The notes: a model not told the origin generated them from the letters alone. Positions 42,557 through 50,888 are shown, numbered from the stretch's first letter. The stretch is DNA of 64,000 nt from a bacterium HR33 (GCA_002923375.1 BEIJ01000001.1:1178001-1242000), one strand, 5' to 3'. Numbers and translations are program-made.

Positions 42557-42933
42557 TCGGAGTCCTTCTGGACTCCGACGTGATCATCGAGGTTCTGCGC
42601 GGGCGCCGATCTGTGGTGGCGGCACTGCGGGCGCTGGAGGCGTCCGGCGTATCTACCTACTGCACGGCGATCGGTTGGGCGGAAATCTATACCGGTGTGA
42701 GGCCGGGGGAGGAGTCGGTCACGGCTGCCTTTTTCGAGGCTCGCGGTGAGGTACCGTTGGATAGTCGAGTGGGACGTAGGGCTGGCGAGTACCTTGCCTC
42801 GTACCGCAAATCGCACGGTGTGGAGATTGCGGACGCTCTGGTCGCGGCGGCGGCGGTCACCTCCGGGCTGTATTTGTGGACACTGAACCGGCGCCACTAC
42901 CCTATGCCCGGCGTTCGGTTTTACGAGCCGTAG
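42553..42933 (+). CDS. vapC: VapC-type PIN-domain toxin
   Basis: 126 residues from GTG 42553, overlapping the vapB stop. A PIN-fold RNase: the acidic residues Asp7 (VLLDSD), Glu44 (GWAEIYTG) and Asp94 (EIADALVAAAA), followed by WTLNRRHYP, coordinate Mg in the active site. VapC toxins cut tRNA or rRNA when freed of VapB. Full length with all key residues, so it should be active. The pseudouridine synthase follows seven bases later and may share transcription. Confidence 0.88.
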   Translation: MIGVLLDSDVIIEVLRGRRSVVAALRALEASGVSTYCTAIGWAEIYTGVRPGEESVTAAFFEARGEVPLDSRVGRRAGEYLASYRKSHGVEIADALVAAAAVTSGLYLWTLNRRHYPMPGVRFYEP

Positions 42934-42940
42934 ACTGAGC

Positions 42941-43603
42941 TTGGAGATCCTGTTCGAGAACGACGACCTTCTGGTGGTCAACAAGCCGGAGGGGATAGCC
43001 TCTATCCCCGAGCGCGACCCCAGCAGACCGTCGGTGCGGGCCTTGCTCGAGGCGCAGGGGCGCGGTCCCATTTACGTCGTCCATAGGCTGGACAAAGAGG
43101 TGAGCGGCGTTCTGGTGTTCGCCAAGAGCGCGGCGGTGCATCGGGAGCTGAACCGGCAGTTCGAGGAGCGCCTGGTGCGCAAAACCTATCTGGCTCTGGT
43201 GCACGGTGAGGTGGGTCCGGAGGGAGGGCTAATCGAGCGGCCTCTGCGCGCCTTTGGCTCCGGCCGCATGGGAGTGGACGACATCCGGGGCAAGCCGTCG
43301 GCCACCGAGTATCGCGTGCTGGAGCGCTTGAGGGGATACACTTTGCTGAACGTGTTTCCCGTAACCGGCAGGCGGCATCAGATTCGGGTGCACTTGTACA
43401 GCATCGGCCATCCGATCGCGGGCGACCTCAGGTACGGGGACCGGGCCGTATTTCGGCAGTTCCCCCGCTTGATGCTGCACGCGCAGCGGGTGGAGTTTGC
43501 ACTGCCGTCGGGCGAGCCCTTGGCGGTGGAAGCCCCGGTGGCTGCGAGCTTCCGGGCCGTTTTGGAGAACCTACCGGAGCGGCTCGGGGACTATCCCGGC
43601 TAG
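42941..43603 (+). CDS. RluA-family RNA pseudouridine synthase
   Basis: 220 residues, apparent start TTG 42941. EILFENDDLLVVNKPEGI opens the domain, VVHRLDKEVSGVLVFAKS carries catalytic Asp51, and TGRRHQIRVHLYSIGHPIAGDLRYG is the RluA C-terminal signature. It lacks an S4 domain, as in RluA or TruC-type enzymes. Target site (23S rRNA or tRNA) cannot be told. It directly follows vapBC on the same strand, with seven bases between. Confidence 0.88.
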   Translation: MEILFENDDLLVVNKPEGIASIPERDPSRPSVRALLEAQGRGPIYVVHRLDKEVSGVLVFAKSAAVHRELNRQFEERLVRKTYLALVHGEVGPEGGLIERPLRAFGSGRMGVDDIRGKPSATEYRVLERLRGYTLLNVFPVTGRRHQIRVHLYSIGHPIAGDLRYGDRAVFRQFPRLMLHAQRVEFALPSGEPLAVEAPVAASFRAVLENLPERLGDYPG

Positions 43604-43664
43604 GATTTTGCCAGGCCGGCAACGGTTCTCCCTCCTCGATTGGCCAGGCGCCCCGCGTTCGCGC

Positions 43665-46121
43665 CTAAGGCCTGCCTATCGGCACCCCGCGCGGCTCGGC
43701 GGGCGGCTGGCTCCGAGCTGTAGGAGCATCCCGGCGATTCAGAAATCGCTCTATGTCCGCCGCAACAAGCTCCAAATGGGACTGCTCCTCGGCTCCACTG
43801 GGCGGAGCGCCTCGCGCGATCTCGAGAATCCTCCTCAAACCCCACTCTGCACCGGCCCGCGCCTCTACGGATGCTCTGTCGCTCGCGGCCAAGTCGATGA
43901 GTTCATCGACCACCACCCGCTGCACCAGCCGGCGTAGCTGCGCCGATCCGGGATCGGCGGGCCGGGGCGCGCGCCAGGTGCGCTCTATCACCCGGGATAC
44001 TACGCGCTCCAACGAGGGTACCTCGGGGTTGCGACCGTGGAGCGCTACTATCCGGGAAGCCCGAACGGGGTCGAACAGCCCGCCTATCACCAAGCCGGCG
44101 ATCACCCGCGCGGCGCCGAGTTGGTCGAAGGCGTGCCCCGTGGTTCCGGAAAAAGCACGGGAACTGGTGGTGTAACCGAAGGGCCGCGGCGCCAGTTGCA
44201 CCAAGATCCGCTCCGGGATCGCCAACTCGCGCGGTTCCAAGGCGTCCAGCAGCAACTCCAAAGCGCGGCGCTGCCGTTGCGGCGGGACGATCGCCGTGGG
44301 CGGCAGGGGATCGCCCCGGACTCCGTAGCGGAACTCCATCCCTCCCACCGCCTTGATCGCAGCAAGCAGGGTAAAGCGGTGGTGGAGATAGACCGTGGTG
44401 AACCGCTGGTTCAACAGATGCAGCGGCTCGCCCGGAGCGATCGCGCTCTCGTCGAACCGATCGATCAACACCCGCCGCACTTCTATCACCCGGGCGAGCT
44501 CCTCCACCATGTCCGCTCCGTTCACCCAGGTGCTGGCCTCGGGATAGGAACCGGAGCCCCCTTCGTCCGGGTTGGTGATGAACTTGAGGCCGCGGCGGGT
44601 TGCTTCTTCCACTATAGCCGCCAGGCCCCGCTCTTCTTCGCCTTCGGGGAACTGGGTGTAGGCGTAGCGGATGGCGATCGAATCGTAGGCTCCCGGGCCT
44701 GGGCGGTAAGCGTCGCTCAGATCGATTCGCCCGTTGACCAGCTTGATGAGCGGGGCGGGATAGTCCATTACGGATGCGCGACCGTAGCTCGCCGCGATGA
44801 AGTTGTGTGCCAGCCCGAGGGTATGTCCCACCTCGTGAGCTGCATGCTGCCTGCGGCGCGCCATCGCGAACTCTAGGGGTGAGACACTCTGATCCAGCGA
44901 AGCGATCCAGTCTCCCAGACCGGGATCGGCCAGGAACGGATCGGGCTCGTCTTCCACTGCAGGCCGCGCCGCGGCGTAGATATCGAAGTCCGGGAGGGAA
45001 CGGTGCGAATCCATGCGGACGGCGGCCTTGATGATTTCACCGGTGCGGGGATCCACGAAGGAAGGTCCTACGGACGATCCCGCCTCGCTGCGGTGGAACC
45101 ATTGAATGACGTGATAGCGCGCGTCCAGGGGATCCATGTCGGGCGGCATGTCCTCCACCCTGAAGGCGTTCACGAATCCTGCGGCTTCGAAGACCCGGTT
45201 CCACCACATGGCTCCTTCTCTGAACGCGCTGCGGTAGGGCTCCGGGATCGCCGGATCCATGTAATAAACGATCGGTCTAACCGGCTCGCTCCTGGGCGCG
45301 GCGGGATCTTTTTTCACCAAGCGGTGGCGGATGATGTACCGCGTTACGTAATCCTGATCGAATGACTTGGCGAAGTCGTAGAAAGAGACCGAGAATAGCC
45401 CGATTCTGGGATCGAACTTTCGCGGCCGGTACCCCGGCTCCGGGAATTTGACCAGCGAGTGATGCTGCCTAAGAGTTACGGCGCGCCCGTCAGGGGCGTG
45501 GCGGCGGAGCTCTGCGCCCGGGTTGTCGATGGCGAAGGTGAGGGACGCTTCGATCTCCGTGTTTTGGGGAAAGGCCTTGGTGCGCGGCAGATATATCGCC
45601 GAGCGGTCCCGATCCAGGGTCACGTTACCGGTGGCGACGCGGCGCAGCCGGCTGCGAGCGTCCATCACGTCGCTCAGGAAGTAGGGGGTGGCGTCCACCA
45701 GCACGCGGCCTTGCTCTTCGGCCAAAATATCGAACGATGCCACGGTGGAAGTGGCGAACGATTCTTCCACCGATCGGACCAGATGGGGGTTTTCGCTCGA
45801 AGCGCGGAATCCCGGGTTGGCCAGCACGAAGTGGATCCGGGGCCCGTGACGATCGAAGCGGGCGATGTACTCGTTTCCCGCCATTCCGCGATCCAGGCCC
45901 AGCTCGTCCGAGCCCAGGCCGGTGGCCAGCGAGGTGAAATACAGGAACTCCTCGCCCGGCCGGGCGATCTCCAGCAGCAGGCGTCCTTTGCCTGCGTCCC
46001 AATAGAAAGGAATGAATCCGTCCCGCTTTTCCATGCCGCGGGTGTATTGGGAGATGGTTTGCTGGGCGGGTGCTGCGCCTCCCAGGCTGCCGAGGATCAG
46101 GATCAGAGCCAGTTGCCGCAT
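43665..46121 (-). CDS. secreted zinc-dependent metalloprotease (DUF5117/DUF4953 type)
   Basis: 818 residues from ATG 46121, with GGAGG upstream. Signal peptide (LALILILGSLGGAAPAQ). An N-terminal DUF5117-like region (TRGMEKRDGFIPFYWDAGKGRLLLEI) is followed by a metzincin domain with HEVGHTLGLAHNFIAA (HExxHxxGxxH) and a Met-turn-like SVMDYPAP. The C-terminal third is helical and ends in a Pro/Arg-rich tail. The family is widespread in Gemmatimonadota and Bacteroidota as exported proteases of unknown substrate. Confidence 0.88.
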   Translation of the reverse strand: MRQLALILILGSLGGAAPAQQTISQYTRGMEKRDGFIPFYWDAGKGRLLLEIARPGEEFLYFTSLATGLGSDELGLDRGMAGNEYIARFDRHGPRIHFVLANPGFRASSENPHLVRSVEESFATSTVASFDILAEEQGRVLVDATPYFLSDVMDARSRLRRVATGNVTLDRDRSAIYLPRTKAFPQNTEIEASLTFAIDNPGAELRRHAPDGRAVTLRQHHSLVKFPEPGYRPRKFDPRIGLFSVSFYDFAKSFDQDYVTRYIIRHRLVKKDPAAPRSEPVRPIVYYMDPAIPEPYRSAFREGAMWWNRVFEAAGFVNAFRVEDMPPDMDPLDARYHVIQWFHRSEAGSSVGPSFVDPRTGEIIKAAVRMDSHRSLPDFDIYAAARPAVEDEPDPFLADPGLGDWIASLDQSVSPLEFAMARRRQHAAHEVGHTLGLAHNFIAASYGRASVMDYPAPLIKLVNGRIDLSDAYRPGPGAYDSIAIRYAYTQFPEGEEERGLAAIVEEATRRGLKFITNPDEGGSGSYPEASTWVNGADMVEELARVIEVRRVLIDRFDESAIAPGEPLHLLNQRFTTVYLHHRFTLLAAIKAVGGMEFRYGVRGDPLPPTAIVPPQRQRRALELLLDALEPRELAIPERILVQLAPRPFGYTTSSRAFSGTTGHAFDQLGAARVIAGLVIGGLFDPVRASRIVALHGRNPEVPSLERVVSRVIERTWRAPRPADPGSAQLRRLVQRVVVDELIDLAASDRASVEARAGAEWGLRRILEIARGAPPSGAEEQSHLELVAADIERFLNRRDAPTARSQPPAEPRGVPIGRP

Positions 46122-46269
46122 GGGAAACCTCCGTGTTGAGCTGCCGAGGGTGGCTGCGCTTCTGCGAAATATTGGGCTTGCCGCCCGGCGCAGCAACGCG
46201 CGGTCTCCGAGTGGGAAGGAGTTAGGACTGAATGCGCTGCCGGCGATAAAAGGCTCTGCGGCAGGGTGG

Positions 46270-46671
46270 TTATTCGAGTATCGAGAAGCCCTCCCATGCG
46301 AAGTCGGGGTCGTACGTGAAGACGTCCTCGACTCGGTCATCGCGGATCGCCACGAACGACACTGCGTCCACCAGGCTCAAATCGCGGCGTCGCCGGTTAA
46401 GAAGGAGGGCAAGACCTCGTTCGTGCAGCTCAGGCCCAACCCACGCGATTTCGAGTAGCTGCTGAAAGTCCTCGCGAAAGGAAGCTACCGCCTCGAGCCC
46501 TACACGGTTTCCGAGAAGCGCGTATGTCTCTACCAGCACGTAGGAGGTGGTCAATAAGGTCGCCGTTCTGGCTTGGAGCGATCGGAACACAGGTACCGCG
46601 TGGGCGTGGTTCTTGGCGGACGACATCAGCAACGCGTAAAGCGCCGACGTGTCCACGAACACGCGGCTCAT
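46270..46671 (-). CDS. vapC: VapC-type PIN-domain toxin (second locus)
   Basis: 133 residues. FVDTSALYALL with Asp7, SYVLVETYALLG with Glu48, and DLSLVDAVSFV with Asp102, followed by FTYDPDF near the C-terminus, give the complete PIN active site. The ATG (46671) overlaps the antitoxin stop by four bases. Distinct from the vapC at 42553 in sequence, so not a recent duplicate. Expected to be an Mg-dependent RNase silenced by its partner. Confidence 0.88.
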   Translation of the reverse strand: MSRVFVDTSALYALLMSSAKNHAHAVPVFRSLQARTATLLTTSYVLVETYALLGNRVGLEAVASFREDFQQLLEIAWVGPELHERGLALLLNRRRRDLSLVDAVSFVAIRDDRVEDVFTYDPDFAWEGFSILE

Positions 46672-46916
46672 TCAAAGATCCGCTGCAGATAGCGGTCGTG
46701 GCGGTCGGAGACGTCCATGGCCCCGTCTTTGTCCTGAAAGGCTCCCAGCAAGCGGGCTGCTCGGGCATAGCGTTCGGCCGTGTCCGGCATTTCCGCGTCA
46801 ATGCAACGGTCGATAAGTCTTCGAATCAATTCGGCAACCGAGACGCCCTGGGCTCGAGCGGCTCGTCGAACCTTGCCCATCTGTCGCTCGGTAAGCTGAA
46901 TCTGCGTACGGACCAT
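46668..46916 (-). CDS. vapB: VapB-type antitoxin (second locus)
   Basis: 82 residues from ATG 46916 (VRTQIQLTERQMGKVRRAARAQG). The N-terminal ribbon and helices (VSVAELIRRLIDRCID) are of ribbon-helix-helix type; the C-terminus (ARAARLLGAFQDKDGAMDVS) should bind VapC. An earlier ATG (46940) would add eight residues but lies inside the promoter. Coupled to vapC by an ATGA overlap. Confidence 0.82.
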   Translation of the reverse strand: MVRTQIQLTERQMGKVRRAARAQGVSVAELIRRLIDRCIDAEMPDTAERYARAARLLGAFQDKDGAMDVSDRHDRYLQRIFE

Positions 46917-46924
46917 ATGCGGCG

Positions 46925-46953
46925 AGTGTAAGCACATCATGATGGTACGTCAA
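46925..46953 (-). promoter_or_regulatory. promoter and palindromic operator of the second vapBC
   Basis: On the minus strand TTGACG (46953-46948) and TACACT (46930-46925) are 17 bases apart, and ATG 46916 follows the -10 after eight bases, again at leaderless spacing. A perfect 10-bp palindrome CATCATGATG (46935-46944) lies between -35 and -10, where a dimeric antitoxin would block polymerase. Confidence 0.6.
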
Positions 46954-46991
46954 GCTCTCAAGGGACTAGTTCGGGGACACGGGTCTGGCGC

Positions 46992-47740
46992 TCACCTCCC
47001 TCCCAGCCGAGCGGCGACATCCGCTGCCTGTGGGCGCGGCAGCCCGCAGGTTCGGGCAAAGCGCTCGATCGCCGCGGAGAGGGTTTCTCTTCTTCTACTC
47101 TTTGAGAGCCGAGTCACGTCTGCCAACAGCTTGCGCCGCAACCCGCGAACGTATTTCGTGGACAGTCCCGCTTGCGCTGCTGCGCGGGCTACACTGATTT
47201 GCTCCCAATCCGCCACGGCCAAGACGTAGATCAGGTTCAGCCATTCTACGAGGCGCTCAGGCAGAGGAAGCCCGCTGCTGCGACAGGCTCTGCGGATGGT
47301 CCAGATTGGCAGGTGGCAACGTGTGGCCAAGTCGGCCACGGTTGGCGCTTCGATTCCTCCTTGGCGCAGCCGGTCTAGCAGTGCTTCTACAAAACCAATC
47401 AGTCCCGAAGGCGTGCCGCGGGTTGCCAAGTCCATAAGCTCGCGGATCAGCATCTCCGGCACCTTGGCGACGAGTGCCGCTGTCACCTCTGCCAACACAG
47501 GAGCTTGTTGTTCTATGGTACCGGATTCCGCGGTCCAGGAGACGACGGCGGGCAGTCGTCCGAACCGGGCGGCAAGGCTTGCCCTGTAGGGTCCAGGCTC
47601 TAGGTACAGAATCAGCGGTCCAGGAAAGCGCGTTCCGGTACTAGTTCGGCGTCGACGCCATTTTCGGAGAGGGCCGGATGTGCGTAGCGGAAGAATTCTT
47701 CCGGAACGCAACAGATGACCACACGGCTGGGCGCGGGCAT
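46992..47740 (-). pseudogene. AraC-like transcriptional regulator, frameshifted
   Basis: The 3' part (46992 to about 47620) encodes VWSTAES-like sensor sequence and a C-terminal AraC-type double helix-turn-helix: PTVADLATRCHLPIWTIRRACRSSG and ISVARAAAQAGLSTKYVRGLRRKLL. The natural start appears to be ATG 47740, whose frame reads VICCVPEEFFRYAHPALSENG to ERAFLDR and then stops at 47612-47614. The two frames join near 47620 if one base were added. As sequenced the N-terminal about 42 residues are split from the DNA-binding part. Either a pseudogene or a sequencing error. Confidence 0.6.
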
Positions 47741-47889
47741 TGGGGCGGTTCCCTCAAACTGCGAGGGCAAATATGCGGGTCTGGTTTTGAGTCTGCCAGG
47801 TGGGTAGCCGGTAGAGGGTCCGCCGTGTGCCGGGTTTAGGGGTGCGCGGGGCCGCCTTTGGGCAACTGGGGCGCCGGTTCCGCCAGGAG

Positions 47890-47934
47890 TTTGTCACTTT
47901 TAGGGCGGTTTTTGTCACTTTTGAGGCTGGCGGG
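47890..47934. repeat. IS-end-like relic, copy B (tandem units)
   Basis: Two tandem units, TTTGTCACTTTTAGGGCGG and TTTGTCACTTTTGAGGCTGG, lie in the 249-base gap before the small secreted protein gene. The second almost equals the single unit at 36813. Multiple terminal repeats of this kind occur at IS21-family ends; no istA or istB gene is present in the window. Confidence 0.45.
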
Positions 47935-47989
47935 ATCTGCGGGATCGCCCTTGGCTTGGGAGTGAGTCGGGCTTGTTGGCGGAGGATCC

Positions 47990-48535
47990 TTGGCTATGTC
48001 AGCGCTACGTCGAGGAAACAGTCGACAGCGATGCGCATTCCATAGTGGACACAGCGTCTCAGGCGCGCCGAGGCCGAGAAAGTACCAGATAACACAGCGC
48101 CGTGCTGGGGTATGGCTCCACTTAGTCGCCCCTGTGGTTCTTGCTGGACTGCTCTCCGCGGAGCTGCGCGCGCACTGCCCGCTACCGGGACAGCCGGTCG
48201 CGGGAAATTTTCGCGTTTGGATTCGCATAATCAACGTAGGGGATGTCATGTTCTGGGCGTACGGCCCGCACGTCCTGCACTCTGTGGTAGACCCGGACAA
48301 TGGGTGGTTTGTGTCCGTTTTGATGGATGGGTACGATGCTCAGGGTAGGAGATGGGGAGCCGAAGGGCATCAAATCATACCCGATCCGGAGGGATGTGGC
48401 CTCTCGGGGACTGGAGGTGGTGGGCCCGGTGAGAGCGTGTCATGCATTACGGAGTACATCTGCGTCGATGTGTGGGACGAAGAAGCCGGAACTTGGCAGG
48501 TTTGGTGGTGTGGATGGGCGACCACTTGCACCTAA
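47990..48535 (+). CDS. small secreted Cys-rich protein, unknown
   Basis: The open frame gives up to 181 residues; the true start is unclear because the first 40 residues are low-complexity and lack a ribosome-binding site. A hydrophobic segment (VWLHLVAPVVLAGLLSAELRAH) could be a signal peptide. The mature region contains NVGDVMFWAYGPHVLHSVVD and ends with a Trp/Cys-rich tail (SCITEYICVDVWDEE, WQVWWCGWATTCT) holding four cysteines, which suggests disulfides in an exported peptide. No family recognised. A lipoprotein gene follows 53 bases downstream. Confidence 0.45.
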   Translation: MAMSALRRGNSRQRCAFHSGHSVSGAPRPRKYQITQRRAGVWLHLVAPVVLAGLLSAELRAHCPLPGQPVAGNFRVWIRIINVGDVMFWAYGPHVLHSVVDPDNGWFVSVLMDGYDAQGRRWGAEGHQIIPDPEGCGLSGTGGGGPGESVSCITEYICVDVWDEEAGTWQVWWCGWATTCT

Positions 48536-48588
48536 AGAAGGTGGGATCTGCTACGGCTCTGGCGGGAAAGTTAATTTGGGAGGGGCGT

Positions 48589-49317
48589 ATGAGGGTAAGA
48601 CCGTCTATGCGGTACTGGCGCGCGCTGTCCTTGGCTCTGGGCATGGTCGCGCTCGCGGGATGCGACACCACGAGCACCTCCGATGAAGAGTTGGCTCGAG
48701 CGGCGCTGGTCGGGCTGAGGGAAGAGCAACGGTCTTACCCGCCACCGACTTACGTCCCCGAGGGCGAAGAGCGGGTTTTGATCGAGCAAGTCTTATCCCG
48801 CTTCGAAGGCGCACAGCGCGAAGTCCTGCGCTTGATACTGCTCGACTCCGTGGCCGGGGGCCTGTACTTCCTGGGCGATCGCGAAACGGACTCCCTCGTG
48901 CGCCGCATCTACGAGCTGCGTGCCGAACGGCTTGCGCTGCCGCCCAACCCGGGTAGAGGTGATCGGGTTCCCGTGATGCTTGCCTTGGTCGATAGCTCGC
49001 GGGCAGATGAAGACTTGTCCATCTTCCGGCGCTCGATGACGTTTCCAATTGACGTGATCGTTTTGCGAGACGATCGTGCCACGGGAGAGCGGTTGGCCGC
49101 GGCAGTGGTGGCACTCCAACGGCTGTGGCGGGCGTCCGGCAACACCCCCCCTGATCCCGTTCGGCTGCGAGTCCGCGCGATGCGAGAGGTAGGAAGGTCG
49201 TTTCCAGGAGAGGTTCAGCGAGCCAGCAAATGGATCGCGTCGGCGCGGCAGAGAGATCCCATTGTTCTTCCGGTGGTGGGAAAAGCGCGAGTGGTAGTGA
49301 TTCCCATCAGACCGTAG
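48589..49317 (+). CDS. putative lipoprotein, unknown function
   Basis: 242 residues from ATG 48589, preceded by GGGAGGGG. The signal ends in MVALAGCDTTS, a good lipobox. The mature part is helical and charged (EELARAALVGLREEQRSYP, EQVLSRFEGAQREVLRLILLD), then an alpha/beta stretch (VMLALVDSSRADEDLSIFRR) with no catalytic motif I know. The C-terminus KARVVVIPIRP is a short strand. Same direction as the Cys-rich protein upstream; direct repeat 1 follows 24 bases after the stop. Confidence 0.6.
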   Translation: MRVRPSMRYWRALSLALGMVALAGCDTTSTSDEELARAALVGLREEQRSYPPPTYVPEGEERVLIEQVLSRFEGAQREVLRLILLDSVAGGLYFLGDRETDSLVRRIYELRAERLALPPNPGRGDRVPVMLALVDSSRADEDLSIFRRSMTFPIDVIVLRDDRATGERLAAAVVALQRLWRASGNTPPDPVRLRVRAMREVGRSFPGEVQRASKWIASARQRDPIVLPVVGKARVVVIPIRP

Positions 49318-49340
49318 GTTCACCATTGTCCGCCGGGCAT

Positions 49341-49462
49341 GCCTGCGAACCTGCGACCGCCAGAGGTAAATTCCTCGAGGTTCCGCCGCAGGAGCGCAAC
49401 TCGTAGCTCTCGGCAAACATATCAATGAACATTGATAGGTTCGCAGAAAGGACCTAGCAGCG
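49341..49462. repeat. ~120-bp direct repeat, copy 1
   Basis: From GCCTGCGAACCTGCGACC to CCTAGCAGCG this stretch closely matches 50768-50888. It contains an imperfect palindrome, GCAAACATATCAAT / ATTGATAGGTTCGC around 49413-49444, the counterpart of the perfect one in copy 2. The two copies flank the propeller lipoprotein gene in the same orientation. No gene is evident inside, although both copies keep a short open frame on each strand. Confidence 0.75.
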
Positions 49463-49532
49463 GGGCTTGCGTGGGCCGAAACCTCGAGACCCTGATATCG
49501 GACATGATTGTCGAGAAAAAGGGCGGATCGCT

Positions 49533-50654
49533 GTGGGACTGATTTATCTGACACTGCTGCTCCTTATTGTCAACGCTTGGGCCTGTCGCGAGGAGCCGCA
49601 GGCCGGTGGTGCGGATTCGTCTTTGGAATCGTACCTGGAGGGACGGGGCGCGCCCCGGCTGGACGTCACGCGAGTGCTGGAGTTGGCAGCCGGGGGGCCG
49701 GGAGATCCGGAAATTCTCAAAGTGGCTGACGCTACCCGGCTGGCTAATGGAACATTCGTAGTGGCGGACGAGTTTAGACCCGGGCTGCTCTTTTTCGATT
49801 CCCAGGGACGGTTTGTCCGAGCCGTGGGGCGACAGGGAAGAGGACCCGGAGAGTTCGAGCATATCGCCGGTCTGGTGCGGTGCTCGCGCGACTCGGTTTT
49901 TGTGTGGGACAACGGCGTTCAGCGGATCGCGGTGTTCGACAGTTCGGGAGCCGCGGTGCGTGAATTCGCGATCCGCGGCAGTCCGTATATCGTCGCCTGC
50001 TCTTCCGGCGGGGTGCTTGCGGTGCTGGAGCAGCCGCGGATCATAGAGCGCATGGATCCCGAGGGGAGATCACTGCGGCGCTACACCGGGGAGCTTTGGC
50101 TTGGAGATCCAACCGGCCGCAGGGCTCTCAGTGTCGGGACTTTCGACTTGGGAGAGAATCGCCCTCTGGGCCGGCTTACGCGTCTTGCCGTGGCTCGGGA
50201 TCGGATCTATGTGGGGACGGCCGAGAGTCTGGTTGTGCAGGCCTATGGCATGGACGGATCGAGCCAGAGTGAGATCGAGATCTTGGCGCCGATGCGCCGG
50301 CCTAGTGATGCGGATTACGAGCGTGCGATTGAGTTGTTGGTGGAGGGATTTACGGAGCGTGATTACCGGGAGCAGATGAAGCAAGAGCTCCTCAAGATCC
50401 CGAAGCCGGAATGGCTTCCCCCTTATCGTGAGATCTTCAGCGATCCTGACGGTTTCCTATGGGTGGTTGTGTCCGGGCCGGGCGAGCCGGTCACAATACT
50501 AGAAGGCTTCACCCGAGCCGGAGAGATTGGCGGTTATGTAGTTCTCCCGGAAAGGTCGCGGGTGCTGGAGGTTGGTGTGGATTACTTCCTCGTGCTGGAG
50601 AGTCGAGAGGAGAAAACGGCGGTGGTGCTTTACCGCTACGGAATTGCGCCCTGA
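49533..50654 (+). CDS. six-bladed beta-propeller lipoprotein
   Basis: 373 residues from GTG 49533, chosen because the hydrophobic signal starts right there (GLIYLTLLLLIVNAWAC, Cys as a weak lipobox). The blades include GTFVVADEFRPGLLFFD, GRQGRGPGEFEHIAG and SVFVWDNGVQRIAVFDSSG, matching the other propellers in the window. It is the only gene between the two direct repeats, so it may have been duplicated or moved as a unit. Predicted envelope location; ligand unknown. Confidence 0.78.
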   Translation: MGLIYLTLLLLIVNAWACREEPQAGGADSSLESYLEGRGAPRLDVTRVLELAAGGPGDPEILKVADATRLANGTFVVADEFRPGLLFFDSQGRFVRAVGRQGRGPGEFEHIAGLVRCSRDSVFVWDNGVQRIAVFDSSGAAVREFAIRGSPYIVACSSGGVLAVLEQPRIIERMDPEGRSLRRYTGELWLGDPTGRRALSVGTFDLGENRPLGRLTRLAVARDRIYVGTAESLVVQAYGMDGSSQSEIEILAPMRRPSDADYERAIELLVEGFTERDYREQMKQELLKIPKPEWLPPYREIFSDPDGFLWVVVSGPGEPVTILEGFTRAGEIGGYVVLPERSRVLEVGVDYFLVLESREEKTAVVLYRYGIAP

Positions 50655-50661
50655 AGCAACT

Positions 50662-50767
50662 TTAGCGGGCCTGCCGGTCATAAGGATCGAATTCAATCCC
50701 TGTCCGAGCAAAAAGCTCGACATTCGGATGAAATCCGATGGGCGCGTAAACCCGATCCGCCAGAAAC
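50662..50767 (-). pseudogene. fragment of a second ypdA-like gene
   Basis: The minus strand encodes RVYAPIGFHPNVELFARTGIEFDP, which aligns without gaps to residues around 265-290 of the complete YpdA-like protein at 51993-53006 (RVYALIGFHPDFELFSRIGIEFDP). At base level about three of four positions agree by eye. The match stops at direct repeat 2 on one side and near the propeller stop on the other. This is a gene fragment, not an expressed protein. Confidence 0.75.
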
Positions 50768-50888
50768 GCCTGCGAACCTGGGACCGCCCGAGGTAAATTG
50801 CTCGACGTTCCGCCGCAGGAGCGCAACTCGTAGATCTCCGCGAACATATCAATGACCATTGATATGTTCGCAAGGAGGGCCTAGCGGC
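50768..50888. repeat. ~120-bp direct repeat, copy 2, with perfect palindrome
   Basis: Matches copy 1 (49341-49462) almost throughout. It contains a perfect 14-bp inverted repeat, GCGAACATATCAAT (50840-50853) and ATTGATATGTTCGC (50858-50871), separated by GACC. There is no T-tract, so it is not a simple terminator; it could be an operator, a mobile-element end or a hairpin-forming repeat. It directly abuts the ypdA fragment. Confidence 0.75.

Noticed and set aside
49341-49462. Small minus-strand ORF (MFIDMFAESYELRSCGG) in the direct repeat
   Set aside because: Present in both copies but starts inside the palindrome, has no ribosome-binding site and substitutions do not favour third positions.
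50768-50888. Repeats as integron attC sites flanking a gene cassette
   Set aside because: TGCGAAC and GTTCGCA do occur at the ends, but the unit is not an overall imperfect palindrome, lacks the GTTRRRY core, and no integrase is present.
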